NCBI GenBank assembly: GCA_963697285.1
Contig: CAVONI010000011.1
Span: forward strand, 434,001-498,000
DNA: 64,000 nt
Reading direction: 5' to 3'
From: JAEUQQ01 sp963697285
Lineage (GTDB): Bacteria > Acidobacteriota > Vicinamibacteria > Vicinamibacterales > JAFNAJ01
Under the pieces are notes generated by a model. It searched no databases, was not told where the DNA came from, and saw nothing but the letters and a program-made list of their open reading frames with translations. The stretch's first letter is position 1, and each line of letters opens with the position of its first letter. The position numbers and the translations under genes are program-made. Below, piece after piece: positions 49,541 to 59,490 of the stretch.

Positions 49541-52295
49541 TCATGAGTGCGTCGCGGCGCCTTCGACGGCCCGCCTGGCTGTGCGGTCGATGCCCAGTCG
49601 GTGCATCAACTTCAGCAAGCCCTGCCTCGTCACGCCCAGCCTGCGGGCCGCTTCGGTACGTCGCCCGCCGCACTCGGCGAGTGTCTGCCGCAGGAACGCA
49701 GCGTCGAACTCGCGCCGGGCCGCGTCGAGCGTGCTCACTGGTGCCAGCACCTTCGATGCGATCCGGCCCCGCACGGCAGCGACATCGGCCTCGGTGATCC
49801 GCCCCCGCAGGGGCGCGCGCACGGCAAGGGTGGCGATCACGTTCTGGAGCTCGCGCACGTTGCCGGGCCAGTCATAGCGCGCCAGCGCCGCGATCGCGTC
49901 GCGCTCGAGAACGGCGCGGCCCCGCGTCTTGGCGAGCGCGTCGCGCCAGAAGGCCTGCGCGAGCACTTCGATGTCGTCAGGCCTCGCCCGCAGCGGCGGC
50001 ACCTCGATGCGCACGACGTCGAGACGGAATCGCAGGTCATCGCGGAACCTCCCGACCTCGACCTCGCGGGCGAGCGTCCGGTTGGTGGCGGCGACGACCC
50101 GCACATCGAGCCGCCGTGGGACGTTCTCACCCACCCGGCGCACCTCGCCCTCCTGCAGCACGCGGAGCAGCTTCGCCTGGCCACGGGGCGACAACTCGCC
50201 GATCTCGTCGAGGAACAAGGTGCCTCCGTCGGCCTCCTCGAAGAGACCGGGGCGCTCGCCGACGGCTCCCGTGAAGGCGCCGCGCGCGTGCCCGAACAGC
50301 TCGGCCTCGAGGAGCTCATCGCTCACCGCGGCGCAGTTCACCGCGCAGAAGCGCCGGCCGCGGCGGGGGCTCGCGGCGTGAATCGCGCGCGCGACGAGTT
50401 CCTTCCCTGCCCCGCTTTCGCCCTCGATCAGCACCGGGAACGGCGCCGATGCCGCGCGCCGGATGTTGACGCGGAGCACGCGCATCCCGTCGCTCGCGCC
50501 GAGCAGGCCAAGATCGTCGACGGGGGCATCGATCCGCACGCGCGCGTCGATCAACGTCTGGACCACCGGCGCGCACACGGCGGCAACGGCACTCATGACG
50601 AGCGCGGCACGACGGCGATCGACCGGAGCGTCGTAGGCCCAGCGGCAGCAGAGCGCTGCGATTGGCGATCCGCCGAAGCGCACCGGCACCGCGCCTTCGA
50701 GACCGATCGACGCCGCTGCCGGCTCGACGACGACGCCCCGACCCAGCGCCTCGCGCGCCACGTTCGCCGACACGCACGGGTGCGTGCCAACGCCGGCGAG
50801 CGGCCGCCCCTCGGGGGTCGTGTAGAGCCCGACGCCGGCTGCGCCGAGTTGTTCGCGCACGAGGCTGCACAGGCGCGCCATCGCCGGCGCGCTCTCTTCG
50901 GTGTGGCATGCCTCAATCACCTGCAGCAAGTCTTCGATCATGACGTGGTCCCCTGTGGGTCTGTGCCACGGCGCAACGTTCGCGAACGCAAGCCCCACGC
51001 TCGCGGCTCGCTGCTCGACGCGGCGGCGACGCGCCGCCGAGGACGCGCGCGCGCACGATCTCGGCGCACAGCGCCAGCAGCGGCGTCGCGCCCTCGGTGG
51101 CCGCGGGCACGCGGCGTCCTGCGACGTCGCGTTCGTCGCGATCGCCCCCGATCGCGAGGGCGAGCATGGCCATGCCCGCCCGCGTCCTGGTCGAGAGCCG
51201 CCGACCATAGGTCCGCTTCGCCGCGTCGAGCCAGGCGCGCGCCTGCGGCAGGTCGCCGGTCATGAGGGCGTCTTCAGCAAGGGCCCGACGCACCAGCCCG
51301 GCCCGGTCGCGGTCTGGCGTATCGGCGTGCTGGCGAAGCCACAGGCGATGCGCGGAGGCCTCGTCGGGCCAGCGGGTCACGCACGTGCGGATCGCGGCGC
51401 GCCGGGTAATGACCTGGTGCATCGCCGACCGGGCCGATGCTTCGAGACGCGCGACCTGGCTCAATGCGCCATCGACGTCACCGAGCCACCAGCACACGCG
51501 CCATTGCGCGTGCGCCGCCTCGAAGACGTGGTCGCCGGTCGCGTCGGCCGTCACGCTTGCCCCGCCGGCGAGTTGCTGGGCCTGTTGCAGGAGCAGCAGG
51601 TCGATCGACGCGTGGCACGCCATGATGGTGGCCGCCAGCCGGTCGTGCACGAGCGCGCCACGCGAGCCGGTACCGCTGGCGGCGCTGGTCACGAGGCTGC
51701 CGCGCCGCAGGGCGGGCATGAGCACGCGTCTGACGTCAGCGGGGTCGAGGTCGTCGTGCGACAGGCGCGCCAGCGCCAGGCGGAGCGGCAGGGCGTCGTC
51801 ATGCCTCTCCCGCCGCTCGGCGCGCGCGATCTGCGCAGCGAGGAACTGCCGCGCCTGGCCGCGACGACCGTCAGCCAGCAGGCGCTCGACACGCCGGAAG
51901 CAGGCCTGGTCTGCGTCTGGCGGCGAGTCACGATCGGGAGCCCCGCTGGCGACCGATCCGAACACGGCGTGCGCCTCGGCCACCCGTGCGACTTTCGGGC
52001 CGTCGTCGGCGTGCGCGATGCAGGGCCAGAGCGCGGTGCCGCCCGCGTTGCCTGCAACGGCAACCAGGTCGATGTCGTCACGGGCCGCCAGCGCCAGGAG
52101 GCGTGACCATACCGTGGTGTCGTGCCCCCCACCGCCAATCCACGCCAGCACCGAGCGTGGTGTCGCCTGCACGTCGATGTCGGCGGGCGCGTCGAGGACG
52201 ACCACGCGCAGCCCCTCGCCCTCGCAGACGCGGCGCATCGCGTCGAGCACGACACCGGCCGACTGGTCGGCCACACAGAACAGCCGCCGCACCAT
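49541..52295 (-). CDS. Large sigma-54-dependent activator with a novel N-terminal region (frame shift near 51025)
   Basis: The C-terminal half is a complete bacterial enhancer-binding protein: GAF-like domain (from MIEDLLQVIEACHTEES), AAA+ domain with Walker A GESGAGKELVARAIH, the sigma-54 loop GAFTGA in ARGAFTGAVGERPG, Walker B GGTLFLDEIGELS, and a Fis-type helix-turn-helix RRTEAARRLGVTRQGLLKLM. The upstream frame (MVRRLFCVADQSAGVVLDAM onward) reads into it if one base is removed from GTCGCCGCCGCG (51021-51028), joining GGASRRVEQRAASVG; total 917 residues. The N-terminal 410 or so are a receiver-like segment then helical repeats of unknown kind. Alternative: two genes overlapping by 29 bases, the second starting at 50941. 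Confidence 0.75.
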
Positions 52296-52534
52296 GACCG
52301 CCCGGCGACCGTCGCCGATGGCGTCGCGCGTGGCCCGGGCGGGGGCCAGGCACGTCGCAGGTTGCGCGCGGTGCGGTCTGGGCGCGGTGTCGCGGGCGAG
52401 CATCGACATGGCAGGCACGCGCGCTACCGCTGCAAGGGACTCGCCGCCGGCGGCGACACGCCGACTCGCGGGATTCAGGCGTGAATCACGTGCATGTCAC
52501 ACGCCGCCGGCGCCGGCCTCGCAGGAACTTCAGC

Positions 52535-52540
52535 TACAAT
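52535..52540 (+). promoter_or_regulatory. -10 box TACAAT directly before aroC
   Basis: TACAAT ends nine bases before the aroC ATG at 52550 and no ribosome-binding site lies between. No -35 is evident. Candidate near-leaderless promoter. Confidence 0.5.
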
Positions 52541-52549
52541 CGCCGCACG

Positions 52550-53777
52550 ATGTTGAGGTTTCTGACAGCAGGCGAATCACACGGCCCGGGGCTGGTCGTG
52601 ATCATCGAAGGCCTTCCCGCTGGCCTCGACATCGATCTCGCGACGGTGCAGCACGAGCTCTGGCGGCGGCAGCAAGGCTACGGCCGCGGGCAGCGGATGA
52701 AGATCGAGTCGGATCGGCTCGATGTCGTGAGCGGCCTGCGCTTCGGGCGCACGATTGGCAGCCCCGTCAGCGGCATCATCCACAACCGCGACTGGAAGAA
52801 CTGGCAGAAGACGATGCCCGTCGATCGCGAGCCCGAGGCCGACGCCACCGGCGCCCAGCGCGCGCCGGTCACGCGCCCGCGCCCCGGGCACGCCGACCTG
52901 GCCGGTGCCGTGAAGTACGGCGTCACCGATCTGCGCGACGTGCTCGAGCGCGCCAGCGCCCGCGAGACGGCCGCACGCGTCGCGGTCGGCGCCTTCGCGC
53001 GGCAACTGCTCGCTCGCTTCGGCATGCAGGTCACGAGTCACGTGACGCGCATCGGCGATGTGGCGCTGCCCGAACCCGGCAACGTCGATGTCGCTGACGT
53101 CCGCGCCATCCCCGACGACTCGCCGCTGCGCTGCGCTGACGCTGCCACACAGGCGGCGATGATCGCGCACATCGATCGCGCACGCGAGGCCGGCGACACG
53201 CTCGGCGGCGCATTCGAAGTCATCGTGGATGGCGTCGCGCCCGGCCTCGGCAGCTACGTCCAGTGGGATCGAAAGCTCGACGGCCGTCTGGCACAAGCCG
53301 TGATGTCGATTCCGGCCATCAAGGCCGTCGGGATCGGCATCGGCCCGGGCGTCGCGTCGGCACCGGGCTCGCAGGTTCACGACGAGATCGTGCTGGACGA
53401 GGCGGGCGAAGGCACCGCGGCACGCTCCTGGGATCTCGCGCGGCCGACGAATCGGGCCGGCGGGCTGGAAGGCGGCGTCACGAACGGCGAGCCCATCCGA
53501 CTCACGGGCTACATGAAGCCCATCGCCACGCTCATGAAGCCGCTCCGATCGGTCGATCTCGCCACCTTCGAGGTGTCACCGGCGGCCATCGAGCGCAGCG
53601 ACGTGTGCGCGGTGCCGGCCGCCGCGGTCGTCGCCGAGGCGATGGTCGCCATTGTCATCGCCGACGCGTTCCTGGAGCGCTTCGGCGGCGACGCCGTCGA
53701 CCAGATCGCGACTGCGCGTCGACGAGTCACGTCGTGCCGTGCGCGAGCGGTTCACGCGTCCCGCGGCGACGCCCTAG
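52550..53777 (+). CDS. aroC: Chorismate synthase (frame shift near 53714)
   Basis: Last common step of the aromatic pathway, forming chorismate with reduced FMN. LRFLTAGESHGPGLVVIIEG is the first signature; RPRPGHADLAGAVKYG and ERASARETAARVAVGAFARQ the second and third; FGGDAVDQI is near the end. As written the tail becomes Arg/Cys-rich nonsense; removing one base at 53711-53717 gives ATRVDESRRAVRERFTRPAATP and a TAG at 53775, 408 residues in all. It lies apart from the aromatic operon and starts a plus-strand run ahead of def and fmt. Confidence 0.9.
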
Positions 53778-53793
53778 CCTCGGGGATCGACGC

Positions 53794-54303
53794 GTGCGCT
53801 ACCCGATCCTGCGGCTCGGAGACGAGGGCCTGCGCCGCCCGACGCGGGTCGTGACGGTCTTCGACGGCGCGTTCAATCGCCTCGTCGATGACATGATCGA
53901 GACCATGCACGCTGCGCCGGGCATCGGGCTCGCCGCACCACAGGTTGGCATCGACCTGCAGGTGTGCGTCATCGATCTCAGCGTCGGCGCCTCGCACGCC
54001 GACATCGTCGTGCTGGCCAATCCGCACTTCGTCGAACGGCGCGGCATGCAGCTCGAATCCGAAGGCTGCTTGTCGGTGCCCACGTTCTACGCCACCGTGG
54101 CTCGTGCGGCGACAGTCGTCGTCCGGGGCCAGGATCGCGACGGCGAGTGGCGCACGCACGAAGGCACGGGGCTGCTGGCCCGCGCGTTCCAGCACGAACT
54201 CGATCACCTGCGCGGCCGGATCTTCGTGGATCGCCTCCAGCGCGTGCAACGGCGCCTGCTGATGCGTCGCATCGAGACCCTTCGCGCGAAAGGACGCTGG
54301 TGA
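53794..54303 (+). CDS. def: Peptide deformylase
   Basis: Removes the formyl group from new proteins. The 169-residue product carries all three motifs: GIGLAAPQVG, EGCLSVP and the metal site QHELDHLRG. The GTG start at 53794 gives the usual N-terminus RYPILRLGDEGLRRP; the frame is open upstream but only as a shadow of aroC. fmt follows by two bases, the standard def-fmt pair. Confidence 0.94.
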   Translation: MRYPILRLGDEGLRRPTRVVTVFDGAFNRLVDDMIETMHAAPGIGLAAPQVGIDLQVCVIDLSVGASHADIVVLANPHFVERRGMQLESEGCLSVPTFYATVARAATVVVRGQDRDGEWRTHEGTGLLARAFQHELDHLRGRIFVDRLQRVQRRLLMRRIETLRAKGRW

Positions 54304-54305
54304 CC

Positions 54306-55259
54306 ATGCGGGTCGTGTTCATGGGTACCCCCGAGTTCGCCGTGCCGACCCTCGAGCGCCTCTGTGCCTCGTCGCACGTGGTCGTCCACGTCATCACGCA
54401 GCCCGACCGGCCGCGCGGACGCGGGCACAAGCTGCAGCCCACGCCGGTCAAGGCGCTGGCACTGGCGCGCGGCATCGCCGTGTCGCAGCCGGAAACGTTG
54501 CGCGGTGACGACGTGCGCGCGCACCTGCAGGCACTCGGTGCGGACATCGGCGTGGTCGCCGCCTACGGACGCATCATCCCCGAGGCGCTGATCCAGACGC
54601 CACGGCGCGGGATGCTCAACGTGCACGCGTCACTGCTGCCGCGCTGGCGTGGCGCCGCGCCCATCCAGCGCGCCGTGATGGCGGGCGATCACGAGACCGG
54701 CATCACGATCATGCGCGTCGTCAAGGCGCTCGACGCCGGGGCCATGCTGGCTGTCGGCAGGCGCACCATCGGCGAAGAGGAGCGGGCGAGCGACGTGGAA
54801 GCCGACCTCGCGCGCCTGGGCGCCGACCTGCTCGTCGAGACGCTCGACCGGATGACGGCCGGCGCCGTCGAGGAAGTCGAGCAGCCGGCCGAGGGCATCA
54901 CCTACGCGGCGAAGATGACGCGCGACGACAGTCCGATCGACTGGACGCGACGCGCCCGCGAAATCCACGACCGCGTCCGCGGCCTGCATCCCTGGCCGCT
55001 CGCCAACACGTGGATCGATGACGAGCGGCTGATTATCCTGCGCACGCGGGTGGTGCCGACCGCAGGCGACCCCGGCGTGGCGGGGCGCGTGGTCCGGATC
55101 GGCCATGGCGGCATCGAGGTCCAGGCCGGCGACGCGTCGGTCGTGCAACTGCTCGAGGTGCAGCCCGAGGGCAAGCGGCCGATGTCGGCCGAGGCATTCG
55201 CCGTGGGACGACGGATCCATCCCGGGATGGCGTTCGCCCCGCCTCCGGGCGCGCCGTGA
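54306..55259 (+). CDS. fmt: Methionyl-tRNA formyltransferase
   Basis: Formylates initiator Met-tRNA with 10-formyl-tetrahydrofolate. The 317-residue product has RVVFMGTPEFAVPTLERL, ITQPDRPRGRGHKLQPTPVK, VVAAYGRIIP, LNVHASLLPRWRGAAPIQRA (catalytic Asn/His, with the Asp in ETGITIMRVVKALDAG) and a C-terminal OB domain. It overlaps rsmB by four bases. Confidence 0.95.
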   Translation: MRVVFMGTPEFAVPTLERLCASSHVVVHVITQPDRPRGRGHKLQPTPVKALALARGIAVSQPETLRGDDVRAHLQALGADIGVVAAYGRIIPEALIQTPRRGMLNVHASLLPRWRGAAPIQRAVMAGDHETGITIMRVVKALDAGAMLAVGRRTIGEEERASDVEADLARLGADLLVETLDRMTAGAVEEVEQPAEGITYAAKMTRDDSPIDWTRRAREIHDRVRGLHPWPLANTWIDDERLIILRTRVVPTAGDPGVAGRVVRIGHGGIEVQAGDASVVQLLEVQPEGKRPMSAEAFAVGRRIHPGMAFAPPPGAP

Positions 55260-56620
55260 TCGCGCCGGCCCGCGAAGCCGCGGTCGAGGCGCTGATCGAA
55301 CTCGGCGCCAGGCGCGGCGACCTGTCGCACGTCGTGGCCCGCATGCGCGGCCGGATTCCGGATCGACGTGATGCCGCGCTTGCGGCCGAAATCGTGACCG
55401 GCACCGTGCGCTGGCTGGCCCGCATCGACGCCCTGCTCATGGGCGCCGCCGAGCGGCCGCTCACGGCCATCGCCCCGCCCGTGCAGGCAGTCCTGCGCGC
55501 AGCCATCTTCCAGATCGACCACCTCGATCGGGTGCCGGCGCACGCCGTGGTGCACGACGCCGTCGAGCAGGTCCGCGTGCTGGGGCATCCGAGGCTCGCC
55601 GGGTTCGTCAACGCGGTCCTGCGGCGCATCGGGGATCCGCAGCGCCGCCCGTCGCTGCCCTCGCCACCGCCCGCCGGCGCGCAGCTCGACGAGCAGGTCG
55701 CGTACCTCGCCGTTGTCGAGTCGCATCCCGACTGGCTGGTGCGGCGCTGGCTCGCCCGCGACGGCTACGAGGCCACGCGTGCCGCCGTGCGCTTCAACAA
55801 CACGCGGCCGGACCTCACCGTACGCGTGCACAGCGACCAGCTCACGCGCGACGCGTTCATCGCCCGCCTCGACGACCTCGGGATTGCGGCCGCCCCCTGC
55901 CGGTACGCCCCCGATGGCGTGACCGTCGCCTCGAACGCACATCTCGACGACATCGACGCCATCGGCGGCCTCTATACCGTCCAGGAGGAAGGTTCGCAGT
56001 TGGTGGCCCTGGCCGCTGGTGTGGCGCCCGGCCACCGCGTGCTCGACGCGTGCGCGTCGCCCGGGGGGAAGGCCCTCGCCATGGCGGCGGCCGCCGGGGA
56101 CTCCGGGCTCGTCGTGGCCGGAGACTACCGCCCGAAGCGCGTGGCGCTGTTGAGGCAGTGCGTGGCCTCGAGCCTGTCACCTGTCCACGTCGTGCGGCAC
56201 GACATCGATCGCGGCGTGCCGTTCGGACCGGTGTTCGATCGGGTGGTCGTCGATGCTCCGTGCTCGGGGTTGGGGACGCTCAGGCGCGATCCCGACATCA
56301 AGTGGACGCGACGCGAGACCGAACTCGAGGGCATGGCGCTGCGGCAGCGCCGCCTGCTCGACAATGCCTGCCACGCTGTGGCGCCCGGCGGGGCGGTCGT
56401 GTACGCCACGTGCTCGTCGGAACCGGACGAGAACGAAGACGTCGTGGACGGCTTCCTGGCCGATCATCCCGCCTTCCGCCGTGGTGCCCTTCCCCGCTGG
56501 ATGTCGGCGCCGGGTGGCGACCTGCCGTCGCTGGCGAATGCCCGCGGCGAACTGGCAACCCATCCGTCCACGCACGGCCTCGAGGGGTTCTTCGCTGCCG
56601 TCCTCGAACGCACGACGTGA
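55256..56620 (+). CDS. rsmB: 16S rRNA (cytosine967-C5)-methyltransferase
   Basis: The 454-residue product has an N-terminal NusB-like helical domain (AREAAVEALIELGARRGDLS, RAAIFQIDHLDRVPAHAVVHDAV in parts), a linker, and a SAM-dependent methyltransferase domain with VLDACASPGGKALAMAAA, VVDAPCSGLGTLRRDPDIKW (Pro-Cys catalytic) and VVYATCSSEPDENE (second Cys). Def-fmt-rsmB is a widely shared order. Confidence 0.93.
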   Translation: MIAPAREAAVEALIELGARRGDLSHVVARMRGRIPDRRDAALAAEIVTGTVRWLARIDALLMGAAERPLTAIAPPVQAVLRAAIFQIDHLDRVPAHAVVHDAVEQVRVLGHPRLAGFVNAVLRRIGDPQRRPSLPSPPPAGAQLDEQVAYLAVVESHPDWLVRRWLARDGYEATRAAVRFNNTRPDLTVRVHSDQLTRDAFIARLDDLGIAAAPCRYAPDGVTVASNAHLDDIDAIGGLYTVQEEGSQLVALAAGVAPGHRVLDACASPGGKALAMAAAAGDSGLVVAGDYRPKRVALLRQCVASSLSPVHVVRHDIDRGVPFGPVFDRVVVDAPCSGLGTLRRDPDIKWTRRETELEGMALRQRRLLDNACHAVAPGGAVVYATCSSEPDENEDVVDGFLADHPAFRRGALPRWMSAPGGDLPSLANARGELATHPSTHGLEGFFAAVLERTT

Positions 56621-56643
56621 CGCCGGCGACGGCGCGCCAATTG

Positions 56644-56693
56644 ACTCCGGGAGTGTTTTCGCTCGCGCACCCCGAAAGACGCCGGGAGTGTTT
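56644..56693 (+). repeat. Two copies of CCGGGAGTGTTT before the PASTA gene
   Basis: CCGGGAGTGTTT occurs at 56647-56658 and again at 56682-56693, 35 bases apart. The first copy is part of a perfect palindrome ACTCC-G-GGAGT (56644-56654); the second is imperfect. They lie between rsmB and the PASTA gene start and may bind a regulator on the same DNA face. Confidence 0.45.
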
Positions 56694-56715
56694 CCGGCCA
56701 CGCGGCGGGTTGTAG

Positions 56716-56721
56716 TACAGT
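56716..56721 (+). promoter_or_regulatory. -10 box TACAGT before the PASTA gene
   Basis: TACAGT ends ten bases before the ATG at 56732 with no ribosome-binding site in between. The repeated CCGGGAGTGTTT elements lie just upstream. Confidence 0.4.
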
Positions 56722-56731
56722 CGCGGATTCG

Positions 56732-57454
56732 ATGGCGCTGACTGCGCGCGTGTGGGGAGCGGGCAAGACGCTGGTGATCGCCGGGGCGCTGGCGGCCACC
56801 TACCTCCTCTTTTTCTTCCTGTCGATGCGCCTCGCCCTGCGCGCCAGGGACGTCACCGTCCCCGACGTGCGTGGGCGCAGCGTGAACGAGGCGAGCGCAG
56901 CGGTGACCGACGAGGGGCTCACGCTCAAGGTCGAGGCGTTGCGCCGGCTCGACCCGTCGGTGCCCGCGGGAAGGATCCTCACCCAGGACCCGCCGGGCGG
57001 CGTCCGCCTGCGCACCCAGCGGACGGTGAAAGTCTGGCTGAGCGACGGCGCCACGGCGTCGATCGTTCCGGCGCTGGTCGGCGAATCGGAACGGACCGCG
57101 CAGTTGCGCGCGCAGGCGGCTGGCGTCGAGGTGAGCAGTGTCTCGGAGGTGCGCTCCGAGGACTTCGCCACCGGCGCCGTCATCGCGCAGTCGCCCGGGC
57201 CGTCGACCCGGGCGGGGCAGGTGGTCCTGCTGGTCAATCGCGGCACGGTGGGCCGGCGCTACCTGATGCCCGACCTGGTCGGCACGGACGGCGAGCGTGC
57301 CGCGGACGTGCTGCGACAGCAGGGCTTCCGCGTGTCGATCGTCGGCACGCAGCCCTATCCCGGCGTGCCGGCCGGCATCGTGCTGCGCCAGCAGCCGCAA
57401 GGCGGGTACCAGGTGGGTGCCGGGGACCCGATTTCGCTCGAGGTGACACGGTGA
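56732..57454 (+). CDS. Membrane-anchored PASTA-domain protein
   Basis: A 240-residue protein with one N-terminal membrane helix (about 13-35, TLVIAGALAATYLLFFFLSM) and three PASTA domains outside, each beginning with the typical Val/Pro-Asp/Ala-Val-Val/Leu-Gly pattern: VTVPDVRGRSVNEASAAV, ASIVPALVGESERTAQLRAQ and YLMPDLVGTDGERAADVLRQ. PASTA domains bind peptidoglycan or muropeptides. Unlike PknB or PBP2x it has no kinase or transpeptidase domain. The stop overlaps rpe (GTGA). Confidence 0.82.
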   Translation: MALTARVWGAGKTLVIAGALAATYLLFFFLSMRLALRARDVTVPDVRGRSVNEASAAVTDEGLTLKVEALRRLDPSVPAGRILTQDPPGGVRLRTQRTVKVWLSDGATASIVPALVGESERTAQLRAQAAGVEVSSVSEVRSEDFATGAVIAQSPGPSTRAGQVVLLVNRGTVGRRYLMPDLVGTDGERAADVLRQQGFRVSIVGTQPYPGVPAGIVLRQQPQGGYQVGAGDPISLEVTR

Positions 57455-58134
57455 TCCGTTCGCGAGGACTTCAGATCGCGCCCTCGCTGCTCTCGGCCGA
57501 TTTTGCGGCGCTTGGCGCTGCGATCCAGGTGGTCGAGTCCGGCGGCGCCGACCTGCTGCACGTGGATGTCATGGACGGCCATTTCGTCCCCAACATCACG
57601 ATCGGCCCGCTGGTCGTGCGCGCCGTGAAGCGTGTCACGCGCCTGCCGCTCGACGTGCACCTGATGATCAGCCGGCCCGACGACTACCTCGAAGCCTTCG
57701 TCGACGCCGGCGCCTCGTCCGTGTCGGTACACGTTGAGGTGCTCCCCCACCTGCACCGCACCATCCACCGGATCAAGGCCCTCGGCGCACGCGCGGGCGT
57801 GGTGCTCAATCCCGCGACGCCGGTGTCGTCGATCGAGGAGGTCGCCGGCGACGTCGACTTCGTGCTGGTGATGTCGGTCAATCCGGGGTTCGGGGGCCAG
57901 CAGTTCATCCCGCGGAGCGTCGAGAAGATCGGGGCGATCAGGTCACTGCTCGACGCCTCGGGGCGGCCCGACGCGGCGATCGAAGTCGATGGGGGCATCG
58001 ACCAGGCGACGGCGCCCCTGGTCGTGGCTGCGGGCGCGTCCATCCTGGTCGCGGGCAACGCAATCTTCGGCCACGCCGACCCGGTGGCCGCCATGCGGGC
58101 CATCCGGGCCGCCGCGCTCGAGGCCTGGCGCTGA
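57451..58134 (+). CDS. rpe: Ribulose-phosphate 3-epimerase
   Basis: Interconverts ribulose-5- and xylulose-5-phosphate. The 227-residue barrel has IAPSLLSADFAALG, LHVDVMDGHFVPNITIG, LDVHLMISRPDDYLE, VLVMSVNPGFGGQQFI and IEVDGGIDQATAPLVVAAGA; the metal-binding His and Asp residues are in place. GTG start at 57451 overlaps the PASTA stop. Confidence 0.94.
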   Translation: MIRSRGLQIAPSLLSADFAALGAAIQVVESGGADLLHVDVMDGHFVPNITIGPLVVRAVKRVTRLPLDVHLMISRPDDYLEAFVDAGASSVSVHVEVLPHLHRTIHRIKALGARAGVVLNPATPVSSIEEVAGDVDFVLVMSVNPGFGGQQFIPRSVEKIGAIRSLLDASGRPDAAIEVDGGIDQATAPLVVAAGASILVAGNAIFGHADPVAAMRAIRAAALEAWR

Positions 58135-58142
58135 GCGCGCGA

Positions 58143-58535
58143 GTGGCGGCCTCGACCACGACCCAGGTCCGTGTGCGATACGCGGAGACCGACAAGATGG
58201 GCGTGGTGTATCACGCGAACTACTTCGTGTGGTTCGAGGTCGGCCGCTGCGAGCTGCTCCGGTCGCTCGGCTGGAGCTACCGCGAGATGGAAGCCGAAGG
58301 GTTTGCCCTCCCGGTCATCCACGCAGGATGCGACTACCTGGGCCCGGGGCATTATGATGACCTGCTCGACATCCACACGACCGGCACGCTGGTGTCGGGG
58401 GTGCGGGTGCAGTTCGATTACCACGTGCGGCGCGGCGACACGTCCCTGGCCACAGGGCGGACGGTCCACGCCGCGCTCAACACGGCGGGGCGCCCGTGTC
58501 GGCTCCCGCAACGCGTGAGAGACCTCCTATCATGA
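58143..58535 (+). CDS. Acyl-CoA thioesterase, YbgC/4-hydroxybenzoyl-CoA type
   Basis: A 130-residue hotdog-fold thioesterase. VRVRYAETDKMGVVYHANYF is the family signature with the catalytic Asp, followed by VWFEVGRCELLRSLGWSY. GTG start nine bases after rpe. Family enzymes cut short-chain or phospholipid-related acyl thioesters; the natural substrate is unknown. Its stop overlaps the epimerase ATG (ATGA). Confidence 0.83.
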   Translation: MAASTTTQVRVRYAETDKMGVVYHANYFVWFEVGRCELLRSLGWSYREMEAEGFALPVIHAGCDYLGPGHYDDLLDIHTTGTLVSGVRVQFDYHVRRGDTSLATGRTVHAALNTAGRPCRLPQRVRDLLS

Positions 58536-59485
58536 ACGCTCTTGTCACCGGGGTTGCCGGGTTCATCGGATCGACCCTCGCCACCCGGCTCCTCGAACGC
58601 GGCGACACCGTCACCGGGATCGACTGCTTCACCGACTACTATCCGCGGTTCATCAAGGAGTCGAACCTCGCGCCCCTGGTGGCGAATCCGCGGTTCCGCT
58701 TCGTCGAGGCCCCCCTGCAGTCGACCGACCTCGGATCGTTGCTCGAGGGTGTGACGCACGTCTTCCACCTCGCGGCGCAGGCCGGCGTGCGCAAGAGCTG
58801 GGGCAAGGACTTCGAGACCTACACGGTCAACAACATCGAGGCCACGCAGGTCCTGCTGGAAGCGTGTGTCGGGAAGCCCATCGAGAAACTCGTGTATGCC
58901 TCCAGTTCCTCGGTGTACGGCGACGACGTCGAGATTCCGTTCCGCGAGATGTCGGTGCTGCGCCCGGTGTCGCCCTACGGTGTGAGCAAGCTGGCCGCGG
59001 AGCAGTTGTGTTACCTCTACCATGTGAACTTCGCGGTGCCGACCGTGTCGCTCCGCTACTTCACCGTCTACGGGCCGAAGCAGCGCCCCGACATGGGGTT
59101 CCACAAGTTCTTCAAGGCGGTCCTGCGCGGTGACGCGATTGGTGTCTACGGCGACGGTGAGCAGACGCGCGACTTCACCTTCGTCGCCGACATCGTGACG
59201 GCGACCGCCGACGCGGCCGCCAAAGGCGTGGCCGGGCGCGTCTACAACATCGGCGGCGGCTCACGGGTGTCGGTCAACGAGGTGCTCGACCTGATCGGCC
59301 GGATCACGGCGACGCCGGTGACGATCCGCCGCGAAGCCACCCAGAAGGGCGACATGCGGAACACCTACGCCGACACCTCGCTGGCGCGGGCCGACCTCGG
59401 GTTCGCCCCGTCGGTGACGCTGGCCGAGGGCCTGCGCGCCGAGTACGATTGGCTGAAGAATTCGCCGGCGATCCTGGCGCTGTGA
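58532..59485 (+). CDS. NAD-dependent nucleotide-sugar epimerase/dehydratase
   Basis: Extended short-chain dehydrogenase of 317 residues. The glycine-rich NALVTGVAGFIGSTLATRLL binds NAD; the catalytic triad appears as YASSSSVYG and SPYGVSKLAAE (Tyr and Lys); YFTVYGPKQRPDMG and DGEQTRDFTFVADIV match UDP-glucuronate or UDP-glucose 4-epimerases. The nearest well-known type is UDP-glucuronate epimerase, but the exact sugar is not provable from sequence. Likely feeds cell-envelope polysaccharide. Confidence 0.83.
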   Translation: MNALVTGVAGFIGSTLATRLLERGDTVTGIDCFTDYYPRFIKESNLAPLVANPRFRFVEAPLQSTDLGSLLEGVTHVFHLAAQAGVRKSWGKDFETYTVNNIEATQVLLEACVGKPIEKLVYASSSSVYGDDVEIPFREMSVLRPVSPYGVSKLAAEQLCYLYHVNFAVPTVSLRYFTVYGPKQRPDMGFHKFFKAVLRGDAIGVYGDGEQTRDFTFVADIVTATADAAAKGVAGRVYNIGGGSRVSVNEVLDLIGRITATPVTIRREATQKGDMRNTYADTSLARADLGFAPSVTLAEGLRAEYDWLKNSPAILAL

Positions 59486-59490
59486 GAACG

